From Gracilaria domingensis (Eukaryota; Rhodophyta; Florideophyceae; Gracilariales; Gracilariaceae): a stretch of 64,000 bases of DNA. Shown here in pieces: positions 1 through 9,595 of the stretch. The position numbers and the translations under genes were made by a program. The stretch is taken from the NCBI GenBank assembly GCA_022539475.1, contig VCMS01000138.1, positions 62,001 through 126,000 of the forward strand. Reading direction: 5' to 3'. The notes beneath the pieces were generated by a model that did no database searches, was not told the origin of the DNA, and saw only the letters and a list, made by a program, of their open reading frames with translations. Every line of letters starts with the position of its first letter. Position 1 is the stretch's first letter.

Positions 1-855
1 TGGGACTTCGACCGCAGGCCAGAATGACGGCAGCGGCAGGTATCGCCCAGTATGGGAGTGACGCGCAATGCGTTCCACCTCCGTGCACTGGTACGGCACC
101 AGTACCCCGAAGCGGGAGCGCCATTTCCTCTCGAAGCGGAGGCCTTCATGAAATTGAGACCGTCCAGGACGGCGAAGGAACTGGAACTCGGCGCGAAGGA
201 TCGGCCGCGCCCACAGGATCAACTCCTGCTGCGGCTGAACGGTATCCGAATATCGGTCAATTTCGTCCAACGCGTTGGCTAGATGGTCGCCGTAGCCGAC
301 CTCGCCGAAAGTTCGGTAACGTGCCACATCGTACTGGTACTGTGCCGGCACCGGATGTTCGTTCGGAGCTCGGAAGTGTCGCGCGTACCCAATGCGGGCC
401 ATCTCATTGCGAGCGAATTGTCTCGTCTCGTTTCGACCTACAAACAGGCAGCTCGGTATAACCGCAACGCGGGCGATCCAGTCCCATGAACGGGTAACGT
501 CAGCAGGAAGCCCACCAGGGAGTTGACCGTCGACAGCGTACGAGTCGACGAGCTCTGTATCCCGAACGGCTTCGGCGTCAAACCAGGGAGCCTGGGCAAA
601 AAGGAAACTGTGCCGGTGCGGATCCCGGATGCGTAACGCGCCTGCGGTAGGCCATCCACCCAGCGTAGCTGGCATCTCGGCGTTGAACCAATCCCACACG
701 GGCGCGGGACCAGCCTGAGCTGGAGCGTGATCTTGTCCGGAAGAACCCGGCTGGGAGGCAGCCGCCGACTGCGGGAGAGGAACAGACCGGAACGGCGGGT
801 TCGATACTTGCATGCGTGCCGTCGAGGACGGAGGGCCGTTCGGTGCGTTGGACAT
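1..855 (-). CDS. Unrecognised ORF antisense to an LTR element, partial
   Basis: An uninterrupted minus-strand frame of 285 codons starts at the ATG at 855 (MSNAPNGPP...) and is still open at base 1, so the C-terminus is outside the window. The first ~70 residues are rich in Pro, Ser, Ala and Gln; the rest is globular-looking and rich in Trp, Phe, Tyr and Arg (e.g. VWDWFNAEMP, APWFDAEAVRD, QYQYDVARYRTFGEVGYGDH). I see no zinc knuckle, protease, RT or integrase motif and do not recognise the family. A TATA box lies at 949-956 on the same strand. The frame sits inside the 3' end of a plus-strand LTR element, so it is antisense to that element. It could be an accessory antisense gene of the element or a captured host gene. 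Confidence 0.55.
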   Translation of the reverse strand, partial: MSNAPNGPPSSTARMQVSNPPFRSVPLPQSAAASQPGSSGQDHAPAQAGPAPVWDWFNAEMPATLGGWPTAGALRIRDPHRHSFLFAQAPWFDAEAVRDTELVDSYAVDGQLPGGLPADVTRSWDWIARVAVIPSCLFVGRNETRQFARNEMARIGYARHFRAPNEHPVPAQYQYDVARYRTFGEVGYGDHLANALDEIDRYSDTVQPQQELILWARPILRAEFQFLRRPGRSQFHEGLRFERKWRSRFGVLVPYQCTEVERIARHSHTGRYLPLPSFWPAVEVP

Positions 856-948
856 CGCGGGAGGGCTCGAGATGACGAGGTTCGCTACTGACACCGGAGG
901 TGTTGGTGGCTCCGAACAGTTCTCGGCAGACCCGTCTTGGGAGACTTC

Positions 949-956
949 CTTATATA
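949..956 (-). promoter_or_regulatory. TATA box for the antisense ORF
   Basis: Read on the minus strand the sequence is GGTATATAAGG, a strong TATA element about 95 bases upstream of the ATG at 855. It lies between the polypurine tract of the LTR element and the antisense ORF, so the ORF would not need the LTR promoter. Confidence 0.5.
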
Positions 957-1002
957 CCTCCATCGCGAGGCGTATCGAGCCGACGGAGTCGGTGTCTCAG
1001 CC

Positions 1003-1016
1003 TGAGAAGGGGGAGA
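1003..1016 (+). other. Polypurine tract next to 3' LTR
   Basis: The purine run GAGAAGGGGGAGA directly abuts the TGTAGAGC start of the LTR at 1017. In LTR retrotransposons the plus-strand primer tract has exactly this position. It fixes the orientation of the left element as plus and identifies the LTR as a 3' LTR. Confidence 0.65.
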
Positions 1017-1876
1017 TGTAGAGCAAAACGCCCTTTTGTGGGGATGCACCGAGGTGCTTTTCATAGTTTGTTGATCCGTCATCGGCTTCGACACCTCAGG
1101 TTATGAGAGGCTACTGGGGTAGTGCCCCTATTTTGGGTTATGCCTAGGAAGGGTAGTATTTCTGCACACGTGTGCCAAGTTGGCCCGATAGCGGGTGCGC
1201 CGTGGCAAGCCTGCCACGGTTGCACACCTGTAGTGTATTGGCCGGCAGCGCCGGATAGTTAGATATTTTAATTGATATTTTCAAGTGCCGTATGTAAGTG
1301 GCGGCACTTGCCGCCACTGTACGGGAAGTAAACCTCAACGAGGCCTTTGGCTCTGATCTTCTTGCCGCTTGCGCACGGTCACCAGCCCCATCCTGGGGAA
1401 TACCGCCGCAATTCCGGGCTGATCAACCAACCTCCGTCCCTGAGGAGTACTAATCCGTCGTCACGGCACTTTTCTTATCTATTTTATTGTTGTCATTTCC
1501 GTCTTACGGCTTTCGCTACTCTGCCCTACATTGTAGGTTTGTTTTATTTTGTCTCGGGAGTTTTCCCGCTTATCGCGAGTCAGTGCTCCGCAGTGCGGCT
1601 CGCTTGTTGATCTTTTGTCGTCCCATACCGTTGGGCTGGATACCCCCACTCGCTGTGGCTCGCCGGAACCATCCGGATACCTACGCCGATTCTACCCCTT
1701 CTACCTCCGACTGCACGCCCAGATCGGGGCCACCCGGATTTACACCCGGCTCGTGTTGGCCCTATCGGAGGGTTCTGCCGCTCGACTGCCCTTCACAGGG
1801 AGCAGGGCCTGAACACCCTGAGGTGCTCGTCCGCGACGCGGCTTGTTGTTTTCCCGTCGAGGGTTTTGCACCACAC
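1017..1876 (+). repeat. 3' LTR of a Ty3/gypsy element (B family)
   Basis: About 860 bases, starting TGTAGAGCAAAACG and ending GGTTTTGCACCACA. It matches, in inverted orientation, the 5' LTR of element B at 16632-17489, with about 95% identity over the first ~330 bases compared by eye. The two ends are also imperfect inverted repeats (TGTAGAGCAAAAC against TGTGGTGCAAAAC). Inside are two hairpins, at 1200-1219 and 1297-1318. The outer flank shows no primer binding site, as expected for a 3' LTR. Its internal coding region is off the left edge. Confidence 0.8.
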
Positions 1877-2322
1877 AAGTAATCGCCGTTTTTGACCGTT
1901 TGCGGAGGGGTAATTTCCCCAACAAATATTTTGATTATCCTTGCAAGTAGCCTCTGGCGCTTCCAGGCGCTCCCTGCTGTATACGGGCCTAGAGAGCATG
2001 CGCGCATGGTACTGTCGCTCTCCGTGGCGTGGCGCGTCCTTGCTGGGAGCCGCCGCGTGCATCGCGTCCTTGCTTTGCGCCACCGCGTGTGCCGCGTCCA
2101 TGCTGGGCGCCCCCGTGTGTGCCGCGCGTTGAGCACATTGCTGTAAAGCTGTGCGGGTTGCTTTTTTCTCAATCTGTTCCGATATACGGGTTGTTTCTCA
2201 ATGTTGTTGTTACATTCTGTGCTTAATGAATGTGATGGTGAGCACAATAGTAACCCGCGCCAGCTGTTGTCGCTTTCCAATGCCGGGATTCGGAGAAACG
2301 CTTCTGGAATGTTGGAGGCGGA
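1877..2322. other. Spacer between LTR and element A; 30-bp tandem repeat
   Basis: No gene is supported here. Three copies of a 30-bp GC-rich unit beginning CGCGTCC lie at 2033-2125. The stretch is where the 3' end of element A is expected, but it does not match the 5' LTR-like sequence right of 9118, so I cannot identify a 3' LTR for element A. Confidence 0.5.
2033..2125. repeat. 30-bp tandem repeat, about 3 copies
   Basis: Units start at 2033, 2063 and 2093 with the shared core CGCGTCCNTGCT and a GC-rich remainder. The units differ at several bases each, so this is not a very recent expansion. Confidence 0.7.
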
Positions 2323-5300
2323 CTACCGTTTCAGGATTCTTTGCTTCCGTGTTTGGCGTTTCGTACCCCCCTTCTTAGGTTGCGATGCGTCCTCGCGAGC
2401 CGTTCGTCGGAAGTACCGTTCTACAAAGTTGTGTGGAATGTTGCGGCTCGGTTCCCACGTAGACTTCTTGAAACCGTACCACTTCACTCGTACGAGCTCC
2501 TCACCGTCTTCGGCTGTACCGTGGCCGGTGACCTTCTCCACGACCCATTCTTTTTCCGTCTCTGGGTGAGTAGAAGCCGTGGTCGGCTGAGATGTAGGCG
2601 GAGTCGCGTGTGCAGCGAGCAGCGTATCGGAGGTACTGTCTTCAACCGGAGCGGGTTCTTCCAGCGGCTGTGCAGGCGTGGCCTCCGATTGCGGCGCTTC
2701 TGGGCGAGCGTTCGGTTCCGTAGCGGCTCTTCCATTATTGGTTTTATCAGCCATATTTTCCCTCTCTTCGGAAATAGGAGGGGTGGCCGATTCGGAACTA
2801 GAATCGGTGACGGGGGCGGGGGTTGCGCTCTCCTCGGAAACAGGAGCGGGCGCCGCCGTCACTCGGTCAATACTAACAATATCGTGTAACCCGTCAATAT
2901 CCAGTGTGACAGTAGTGTCGGTAACACGAACGACCTTATACGGACCTTCCGAAGCCGGCAGCAGTTTCTTGACGATATCCTCGTATTCAGTTGAATTCTT
3001 CTTCCGAGGCGGAGCGTCCAAGTAAACCATATCCCCTTCCTTAAAGGTTGGAGTGTACCGTATCCGGGAATCAAAGGACGCTTTGTAGCGCTCCTTCGCT
3101 TTGCCTAATTTGGTGTAGGCTAGCTTGATTAGTTCCGATATTCGGGCCCGTGTTACGCGACGGGTCTCAGCCGTTGTCGGGTGGAGAGATGCCGTTTGCG
3201 GGAGAGCTGACGTAAGTTCGTCGAGCACGATCCCGGGAGGGTGCCGCGTAAGAGAGAGGTCGAAGGGAGTGAATCCGGTTGAGCGGTGAACCTGCAGGTT
3301 GTACCCGTACACCAACGGCTGGACCAACTTATCCCAGTCCTTCTGGTGCTCTGCTACGTAATGCCGCAAGCGGTTCACCAAAACCTTATTCAACCTTTCG
3401 GCCTGCCCGTTCGTCTGCGGATGATATGCCGTCGTGAGAGCGTGCGTAATACCGAGATCAGCAGAGAGCGACTCGAAGTACTTGGCGACGAACTGCGGGC
3501 CATTGTCGGTGAGGAGGTAAGTAGGAATCCCGTAAGGGTAGACCCAATTCTCGAGGAACGCGATAGCGATATCAGCGGCCTTCGTGTCCGACAGCGGTAT
3601 GGCTCGAGTGAGCTTAGTAAAGCGGTCCGTTATCACCAATATGTATCTCTTTCCGCGTCCGGTTTTCGGCAATGGTCCGAGTATGTCCATGGCCACAAAC
3701 TCGAAGGGACCCGTTGCCGGGAACAACTTCAAGTATTTTTGGTTCCTGAAATGAGTTCCGCGAACGGCTCGACACGGTTCACACCGAGAGACGGTCTCAA
3801 ATACATGCTGCGACATGAGTGGCCAGTAGAAATCGCGACGTAGGGTGTAGTACATCTTGATTGCACCGGGGTGTCCAGCCAAGCGTTGGAAATGAGCGAG
3901 TTCAAGAACTCTTTCCCGTAGGGACTCCGGTACGACTCTCTGTACTGCTCCGTCGATCGGTGATATTCTGCACAGTATCCCGGGACGGTTGTAGTCAAAC
4001 TGGGACTTAGGATCTCCGACGGATTCGGCCTTAGCTTTGCAGAAAGGGTCCCTCGCCTGGGCGGCAATGAACTCTTCAACCGTTATCGGAGTGACGTCAG
4101 GTTGCTCCGGGACGGTTGTGAATACATGCAAGGGCTCACCGTCATCGGTGATTGTTGGCCAGTTGATCAGCGCGTCCTTGATGACTTCTCCGTTAACGAG
4201 GACATCTGCCACAACATAGTCCGTGTCGGTCTCCATCTCTTCTATGAACAGGCATGGGATTTCATCCTCCAAAGGCGTCTCATCATTTCCGTCGGTCGGC
4301 ATCCGTGACACTGCGTCGGCAGGAAGATGTTTTATGCCGGGTCGGTAGTGTACCTCAAAGTCAAACTCTGCGAGGCGTAGACGCCACCTCGCCAGTCTTC
4401 CCGTAGCGTCGGTTATATTGAGGAGCCAGCGCAAAGCGTTGTGATCCGTTCGAACTACAAAACGTTGTCCTCCCAGGTATGGCCTTAGAAGTAGCATGCT
4501 CCATACGATGGCCAGGCACTCTCGCTCAGAGGTGCTGTAGTTCCTTTCCGGCGCGGTTAACGAACGGCTCCAGTATCCGATTGGGCGGTAGTCTTTCTCA
4601 TCTTCTTGCTGCTGTAGCAGAGTACATCCGACTTGACGGTCACAGGCGTCCGTCTCCAAGATGTAGGGCTTTCCGGGTTTCGGTAAAGATAGAATTGGAG
4701 GGGAGGTGAGCCTCTTCTTCAGTTCTTCGAACGCCTCCATATCTTCTTCCGAAAACGGTTCGAGGTCGACAGGTTGGTCCTTCTCAAGCTTCCGGTTCAG
4801 CGGGTGGGCGATCCTTGCAAAGTTCGGCACGAAGCGTCTGTAGACATTGGAGAGACCTAGGAACGCCCGGAGCTCGGTCTGTGTCCGTGGTGGTTTAGCT
4901 TTTGTCACAGCGTCACAAGTCTTCGACGCCACTTGAAGCTTCCCGGGTCGGATCACATTTCCCAGGTAATCAACTGCTGACTGGAAGAAGAAGCACTTCT
5001 TCAACTTCAGTGTTATTCCGGCTTCTCGGAGTAGATCAAGTACCTTAGCTAGGTGTCGGTAATGATCCGTGACGGAGCTCGAGTAGATTATGACATCGTC
5101 GAGATACACGATAGCAAATTGCCAACGAACCTTATTCAGGATGACATCTATAGCTCTTTGAAACGTCGCAGGGGCGTTCTTCAAACCAAATGGCATCCGA
5201 ATAAAGCGGTAGAGACCCACGTGGAAGGTGAAAGTAGTTTTGTCCCTATCGGGCTTGTCTATTTCCACTTGCCAATACCCCGAGTTGGCGTCAAGGGTAG

Positions 5301-6333
5301 AGAACACTCTTGCGTCTCCCAGTGAATCAATGCATTCATCCATCCGTGGTATCGGGTAAGAGTCACGAACTGTGACGGCGTTGAGCTTTCTGTAATCGAT
5401 GCAGAAGCGCCAGGAGCCATCCTTCTTCAAGGCGATGACGACGGGGCTAGCCCACTCTGCCGAAGACGGTTCAATTACTCCTTCCCTCAACATCTTTGTG
5501 ATTTGCTCCTTCTCCCATTCTCGGGCCTTCTGACCGGATCGGTAGGGGTCTTGGTGCACTGGACGTGCATCAGGATCTAGTTCAATCCGATGTTTTGCGG
5601 CCGAGATTGTTCCCAAGTGTCCGTCTCACATATCAGCGTACTCGGAAAGCAGCTGAATGATCTTATTCCGCTGCGGCTCGTACTCTTCACCGATGTGCAC
5701 TGTCGATGTCCAGTCCGCTTCCGGTGACTCAATCTCGTCTTTTGTACCCCCCTTCTTAGGGCTGTCGACGTCCTCGTCGACTTGTGTGATAGTGGGGTTG
5801 GCGATGGAGAAAAGAGCAGCGGGGGCTGGTTGAGCTTCGCCGACTACGGTGTTTTTCGATAGAGTTGTGGGTCGTTCGCTCATGTTGGCCACCAATACAT
5901 GGAATGGCCGGTTCGGAAGAACTTCCATCACTCCATTTGCCAGTAGTTGCAGGTTCCGGCGAACGGTTTGAATCTTGTTCTGTAAGTAAACCATTCCACT
6001 TGTATCGGTTTGAACCAAGACAGCCGTCTCAGACATAGGAGGGAGCATGATGGAGCGAGCGACACGAAGCTTCTGTGATGCCGTGTGTCTCGGGATGCGA
6101 GCGGGGATGGGCTTCCCATCTCGAGAACCTTTGTGTGCGTCAAGAAGGGCCACGGGTGGTGAGTTGTAGAACGAAATTTTCCGTTCCCCGGGGTAGATCG
6201 CTTTGATGTATCGATCTATAAAGGATGTGCCCAGGATACAGTCCACTGCCAGGTTGGAAGATACAAGAAACCGGATCCGTACCTTCAAGTTACCGAGTCG
6301 GATATCCAGGGGTATTACGCCGAGAATATTCAT
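2323..6333 (-). pseudogene. Element A protease-RT-RNase H-integrase-chromodomain region
   Basis: Recognisable motifs include RT (YLDDVIIYS; MPFGLKNAPATFQ), RNase H (LETDACDRQVGC; TDHNALRW), an integrase HHCC zinc finger around AGHPG...CEPC, integrase core D...D...E in VAMDILGPL, TDNGPQF and NGQAERLN, and a C-terminal chromodomain (EWVVEKVTGHG...VKWYGFKKSTWEP). The N-terminal part up to about 6333 is protease-like. Chromodomains of this type are known to direct integration to heterochromatin. The region is a fossil and is not expected to be functional as it stands. Confidence 0.8.
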
Positions 6334-6653
6334 CGAACGGTTGGACGCATCCGATACACGGGGAGCCTTGATCGGTAATAACTGAGACTCTCATCCGGGC
6401 GGTAAAGCGCGGGTGTGTACCAGGTTTGGGGATGCTCCTGTGTCCAGAACACTTGTGATCATCCGTGTTAGGCGGGGCTTGTGATAGAGGGCTGTCAGGA
6501 CTTTGTAGTTCTGACTCCTAAACAAGTAAACCGGTTCGGAAGTGTCAATCTCACAGTTCAACACTTCATGATGGAGTCCTTCTTCCGCAATGGCTTTCCG
6601 TTCAACGGCTGGACCTCCATTGAGGCTGTCATCCTTGACAGGGCGCGGCGCCT

Positions 6654-9020
6654 CTACGCGTCCTGCTCAGCGTTTTCCTCCTCTTCAGGATGATGTGGTT
6701 CTTCCTCCTCCAGGATAAAGGCCGAACGGCGGGGACTTCTATTGGCTGGTTGAGAACTTCCGGGGATCGGAGCGCTATTGTCGGCGCGACTTCCCTGGCT
6801 ACCGACATTACCGGGTCGACGTCCCTGGCCTCCAGTAAATGGCATCCGACGGCGGAAATAACCTTCATCAACCCGATGGGTGTAATTTTGCTCACGTTGC
6901 TGGAGCAACTTGTTCCGGACTTCGGCAGGCATCCACTCGCAGCAAGGGCGGGTAGTTGACAAGCATAAACGACATGCTGGGTTTCGGTTCGGGTCAAAGG
7001 ATTGTCGAGGGGTTTGGTATGCCGAGTACGGTGTTGAAGGCATCGTGCTCTGACCCATCTGGGAAGGTGAAGCGGTACTTGTCGCTGGTATCGACGGGAA
7101 GGAGACGCTCGGCGAGGGCAACACTGCTAGGGCCTCTCCAGCCTGGTCTTCTACTACTCCGGACTCCGTACTAGTATCCGTTTCGGTAAGGAGAGCTCGC
7201 GTACGCGACTTGCGTGCGTCACGCGCTTTCTCGATCGTGGAATGAACCTTCTTTCCGCCACAGTGAGTATCTCCTAGACTTTCTGCAAATAGTACCAACT
7301 GCCTGAATCCGATCTTCGGGTGTGTTGCAGAATGATTGCGGAACGAAGCGCGGATCGCTGGTAGTAAACCTTCCACGAATAAAGCCTTCAAACGCGAATC
7401 AGTGAATATGTTACCGCAGCGGAGATTCTTCTTCCACAAGCGGTCCGAGAATTCACTTTCCGTAATTCCGGAACTCTGCCGATAAGTTGTTATATCGTGA
7501 TACGCTTCCGCGATGACTTCGTCAGTAGCGTACGTCTCCAGGAGATGGTTCACGACCTCCGGATAGGATCGTAGAAGCTCATCGTCCTCATCCGAATCCA
7601 CGGCTCCTGACTCGCCCGAGATACGGTTCTTGACGAGCTCTAAAGCCGAGCTGGATGTGAAAAACTGAAAGAGCCAGACTGCAGCTCCTTCATGAATGCC
7701 GTTCTGGTTGCATGCGGTTTTAAACGCACTGAGAAACTTGAGGACCGTGATCGGATCGTTCCCACTGAACTTCTCGGGAATCTGCAATGCCATCCGTTTA
7801 GCGGACTTCGCGACTGTCCGGGCCACTTTAGCATTGTACTTTCCGGAACGGTTCATCAAGCGATAGGTCTTGAAGCTCAGGACCTTGGCGAACTCCCGAT
7901 TGTTCGGCTTGATTCGCCGGATACGGGAGACATCAGATTCGTCTTCCGTATCACTGGATTGACTCGAATCAGAGTCAGAATGCTCCGAGTCGGTATCGGA
8001 GTCGGAGTTTCCATAACGAGTATGACGCGACCCTCGACGCTTCCTATTACGGTTCTTCCTTTTGTTACGCTTCTTTTTGTCCGGGTTCGGGATGACGTTC
8101 GGCGTGCCCCGCGCAGTCTCCCTACTGCGGAGGAGGCCATCCGAATCCGGTACCAGAACTGGATCGACGTTCGACGTGCCCCGCACAAGTTCTTGGTTGT
8201 GGAGGAGGCCATCCGAGTTCGGGTTCATCCGAGCCGGTAAGGGGTTCGACGTGCCTCGAATGGTATCTGCTTCATTGAGGGGCCCTTCCAACCTCGGGTT
8301 TCGAGCGACGTTCGACGTGCCCACCGCGATCTGCCCATCACGGGGGAGGCCGCCCGCATTGTATACTTCATCCCTTGAGGGTTCAGCGCGAGTTGCCCTG
8401 TCGGGGTGACCAAGTTGCTGCACCACATCCCTTGCGGGTGGAGGTTGAGGGTATGATCCAGCAGGCAGTAGGCGATGCCTGCGGAGTTGGTTCGCGACTT
8501 CACTTTCCACAGTTTCAACCACCACATCGGTTACAACCGAAGCATTCCGAAGACGGGTGGACACAGTCTCCACGATCACAGGGAGCTGCGTTTCTATACC
8601 GGACCGGACCCGTTGTTCAAGGACACTGTCTACCTGAACAGGCACACGATTAGAGAGTTCCTCCGTTAACCACCTCTCTAACTGGGGTAGGAGGGAGGCA
8701 AAATCCGAGACGGTCGCTGCGTCTAACATGGCGGAGATTGCCGATTCGGGGCCACGGGTCTGCACACGAGGTGCTGGTCCAGGGTCTCCTCTTCCAACTT
8801 CCGTGTTCTGGGGTGCTTCTCCGGTGCGGCGGAGCAAACGCTCCGGGTTATCTACTTGTGGTACGAGTCCTTGCGGCTCACTGCGGCTACTGTTCGACCG
8901 CGGGGGCGGCAGAGAGAGCGCAGGTGGGTTCGATTCGGCCCTGCCGGTAGTCACACGAGCCGAAACAGACTTTGGACGAGCAAGCTCGTCGAGCCGAGAG
9001 GACTTCGACTTTGAAGACAT
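6654..9020 (-). CDS. Element A gag-like protein
   Basis: 788 codons from the ATG at 9020. The first ~330 residues are low-complexity, with Arg/Ser-rich and Asp/Ser-rich stretches and several near-copies of a short motif around RGTSN. The central part (about 360-600) has the helical, retrotransposon-gag-like look (IPEKFSGNDPITVLKFLSAF...). A cysteine cluster CRLCLSTTRPCC sits near 690 in place of a typical zinc knuckle, and the C-terminus is acidic. Position directly downstream of the primer binding site supports gag. Fossil element. Confidence 0.7.
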   Translation of the reverse strand: MSSKSKSSRLDELARPKSVSARVTTGRAESNPPALSLPPPRSNSSRSEPQGLVPQVDNPERLLRRTGEAPQNTEVGRGDPGPAPRVQTRGPESAISAMLDAATVSDFASLLPQLERWLTEELSNRVPVQVDSVLEQRVRSGIETQLPVIVETVSTRLRNASVVTDVVVETVESEVANQLRRHRLLPAGSYPQPPPARDVVQQLGHPDRATRAEPSRDEVYNAGGLPRDGQIAVGTSNVARNPRLEGPLNEADTIRGTSNPLPARMNPNSDGLLHNQELVRGTSNVDPVLVPDSDGLLRSRETARGTPNVIPNPDKKKRNKRKNRNRKRRGSRHTRYGNSDSDTDSEHSDSDSSQSSDTEDESDVSRIRRIKPNNREFAKVLSFKTYRLMNRSGKYNAKVARTVAKSAKRMALQIPEKFSGNDPITVLKFLSAFKTACNQNGIHEGAAVWLFQFFTSSSALELVKNRISGESGAVDSDEDDELLRSYPEVVNHLLETYATDEVIAEAYHDITTYRQSSGITESEFSDRLWKKNLRCGNIFTDSRLKALFVEGLLPAIRASFRNHSATHPKIGFRQLVLFAESLGDTHCGGKKVHSTIEKARDARKSRTRALLTETDTSTESGVVEDQAGEALAVLPSPSVSFPSIPATSTASPSQMGQSTMPSTPYSAYQTPRQSFDPNRNPACRLCLSTTRPCCEWMPAEVRNKLLQQREQNYTHRVDEGYFRRRMPFTGGQGRRPGNVGSQGSRADNSAPIPGSSQPANRSPRRSAFILEEEEPHHPEEEENAEQDA

Positions 9021-9099
9021 GAGGGGTTGTGCAGCTTTTTAGGCTACTCCTTACTTCCGATACGGCAAAAACGAATCTATTCTTCCACGAGAAACCGTT

Positions 9100-9115
9100 C
9101 TAGGTCGGGAGACCA
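9100..9115 (-). other. Primer binding site of element A
   Basis: Minus strand reads TGGTCTCCCGACCTAG, two bases after the presumed LTR end (CACA, then AC). A TGG start directly behind the LTR is the standard tRNA-CCA complement. Fourteen to fifteen of its sixteen bases equal the site of element B. Confidence 0.65.
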
Positions 9116-9117
9116 GT

Positions 9118-9595
9118 TGTGAGATAGTGCGCGCGAGCGACTACTCAAGAGAATGTCCGGGAACGGTGGTGTGGATGCGCGGCACACGGGGTGTAAGGCC
9201 GTGTGAGCTGCCGAGTCGGAAAAGACGGTCGTTGAAGGTGCGGAGTAGTCCATGGCACTCTGTGGTGAAACCGAGTACGGAGACACGCGCAGTCCAGAAA
9301 GGTACCACGCGCCTAGCCAGAGAGCCGGTGCAACGGTAGTGATATCGCCGCAGAACAGCCTGTGCGGGTCTTAGACAAGCTGGGTTCCTACTACGACTTA
9401 GGATCCGTGCCACGGGAAACAAGACGAAGAACCTAGTAGGAAGCACCTTGGTTTACTGTCATGGTGGCTACAGCCGAGCTGGCGAAAATAAATACCTCGT
9501 CCGGCGTCGCCACACACGTGTACGACTTACCGATCACGGGGCACTAGCTGCCACCGGCATACACGTGGACTACTACTACTACTATATCTACTACA
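9118..9595 (-). repeat. Probable 5' LTR of element A
   Basis: The inner end at 9118 is fixed by the adjacent primer binding site. The outer end is tentative: a TGTAGTAG near 9595 would give an LTR of about 478 bases, and the end of element B's pol frame overlaps it, as expected if A had inserted into B. A (CTA)n microsatellite lies at 9571-9593. Confidence 0.4.

Larger units (their letters stand above)
2323..9595 (-). mobile_element. Element A: Ty3/gypsy chromodomain retrotransposon (fossil)
   Basis: Parts in 5' to 3' order on the minus strand: 5' LTR-like region (about 9595 to 9118), primer binding site (9115 to 9100), gag-like frame (9020 to 6654), protease region (about 6650 to 5630), reverse transcriptase, RNase H, integrase and a C-terminal chromodomain (to 2323). 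The integrase-then-chromodomain order marks it as a chromovirus-type Ty3/gypsy element. The element is broken, with about two or three breaks in the protease/pol part, and no matching 3' LTR was found. The left LTR boundary is approximate. Confidence 0.8.

Noticed and set aside
1017-1876. Solo LTR
   Set aside because: The flanks do not form a target duplication, and a polypurine tract sits at its left edge, which fits a 3' LTR.
1347-1882. Plus frames inside the LTR (and mirrored at 16614-17160)
   Set aside because: They lie fully in LTR sequence, differ in reading between copies and show no domain.
1877-2322. Possible 3' LTR of element A
   Set aside because: It does not match the sequence behind the primer binding site at 9118-9595, and no polypurine tract was found.
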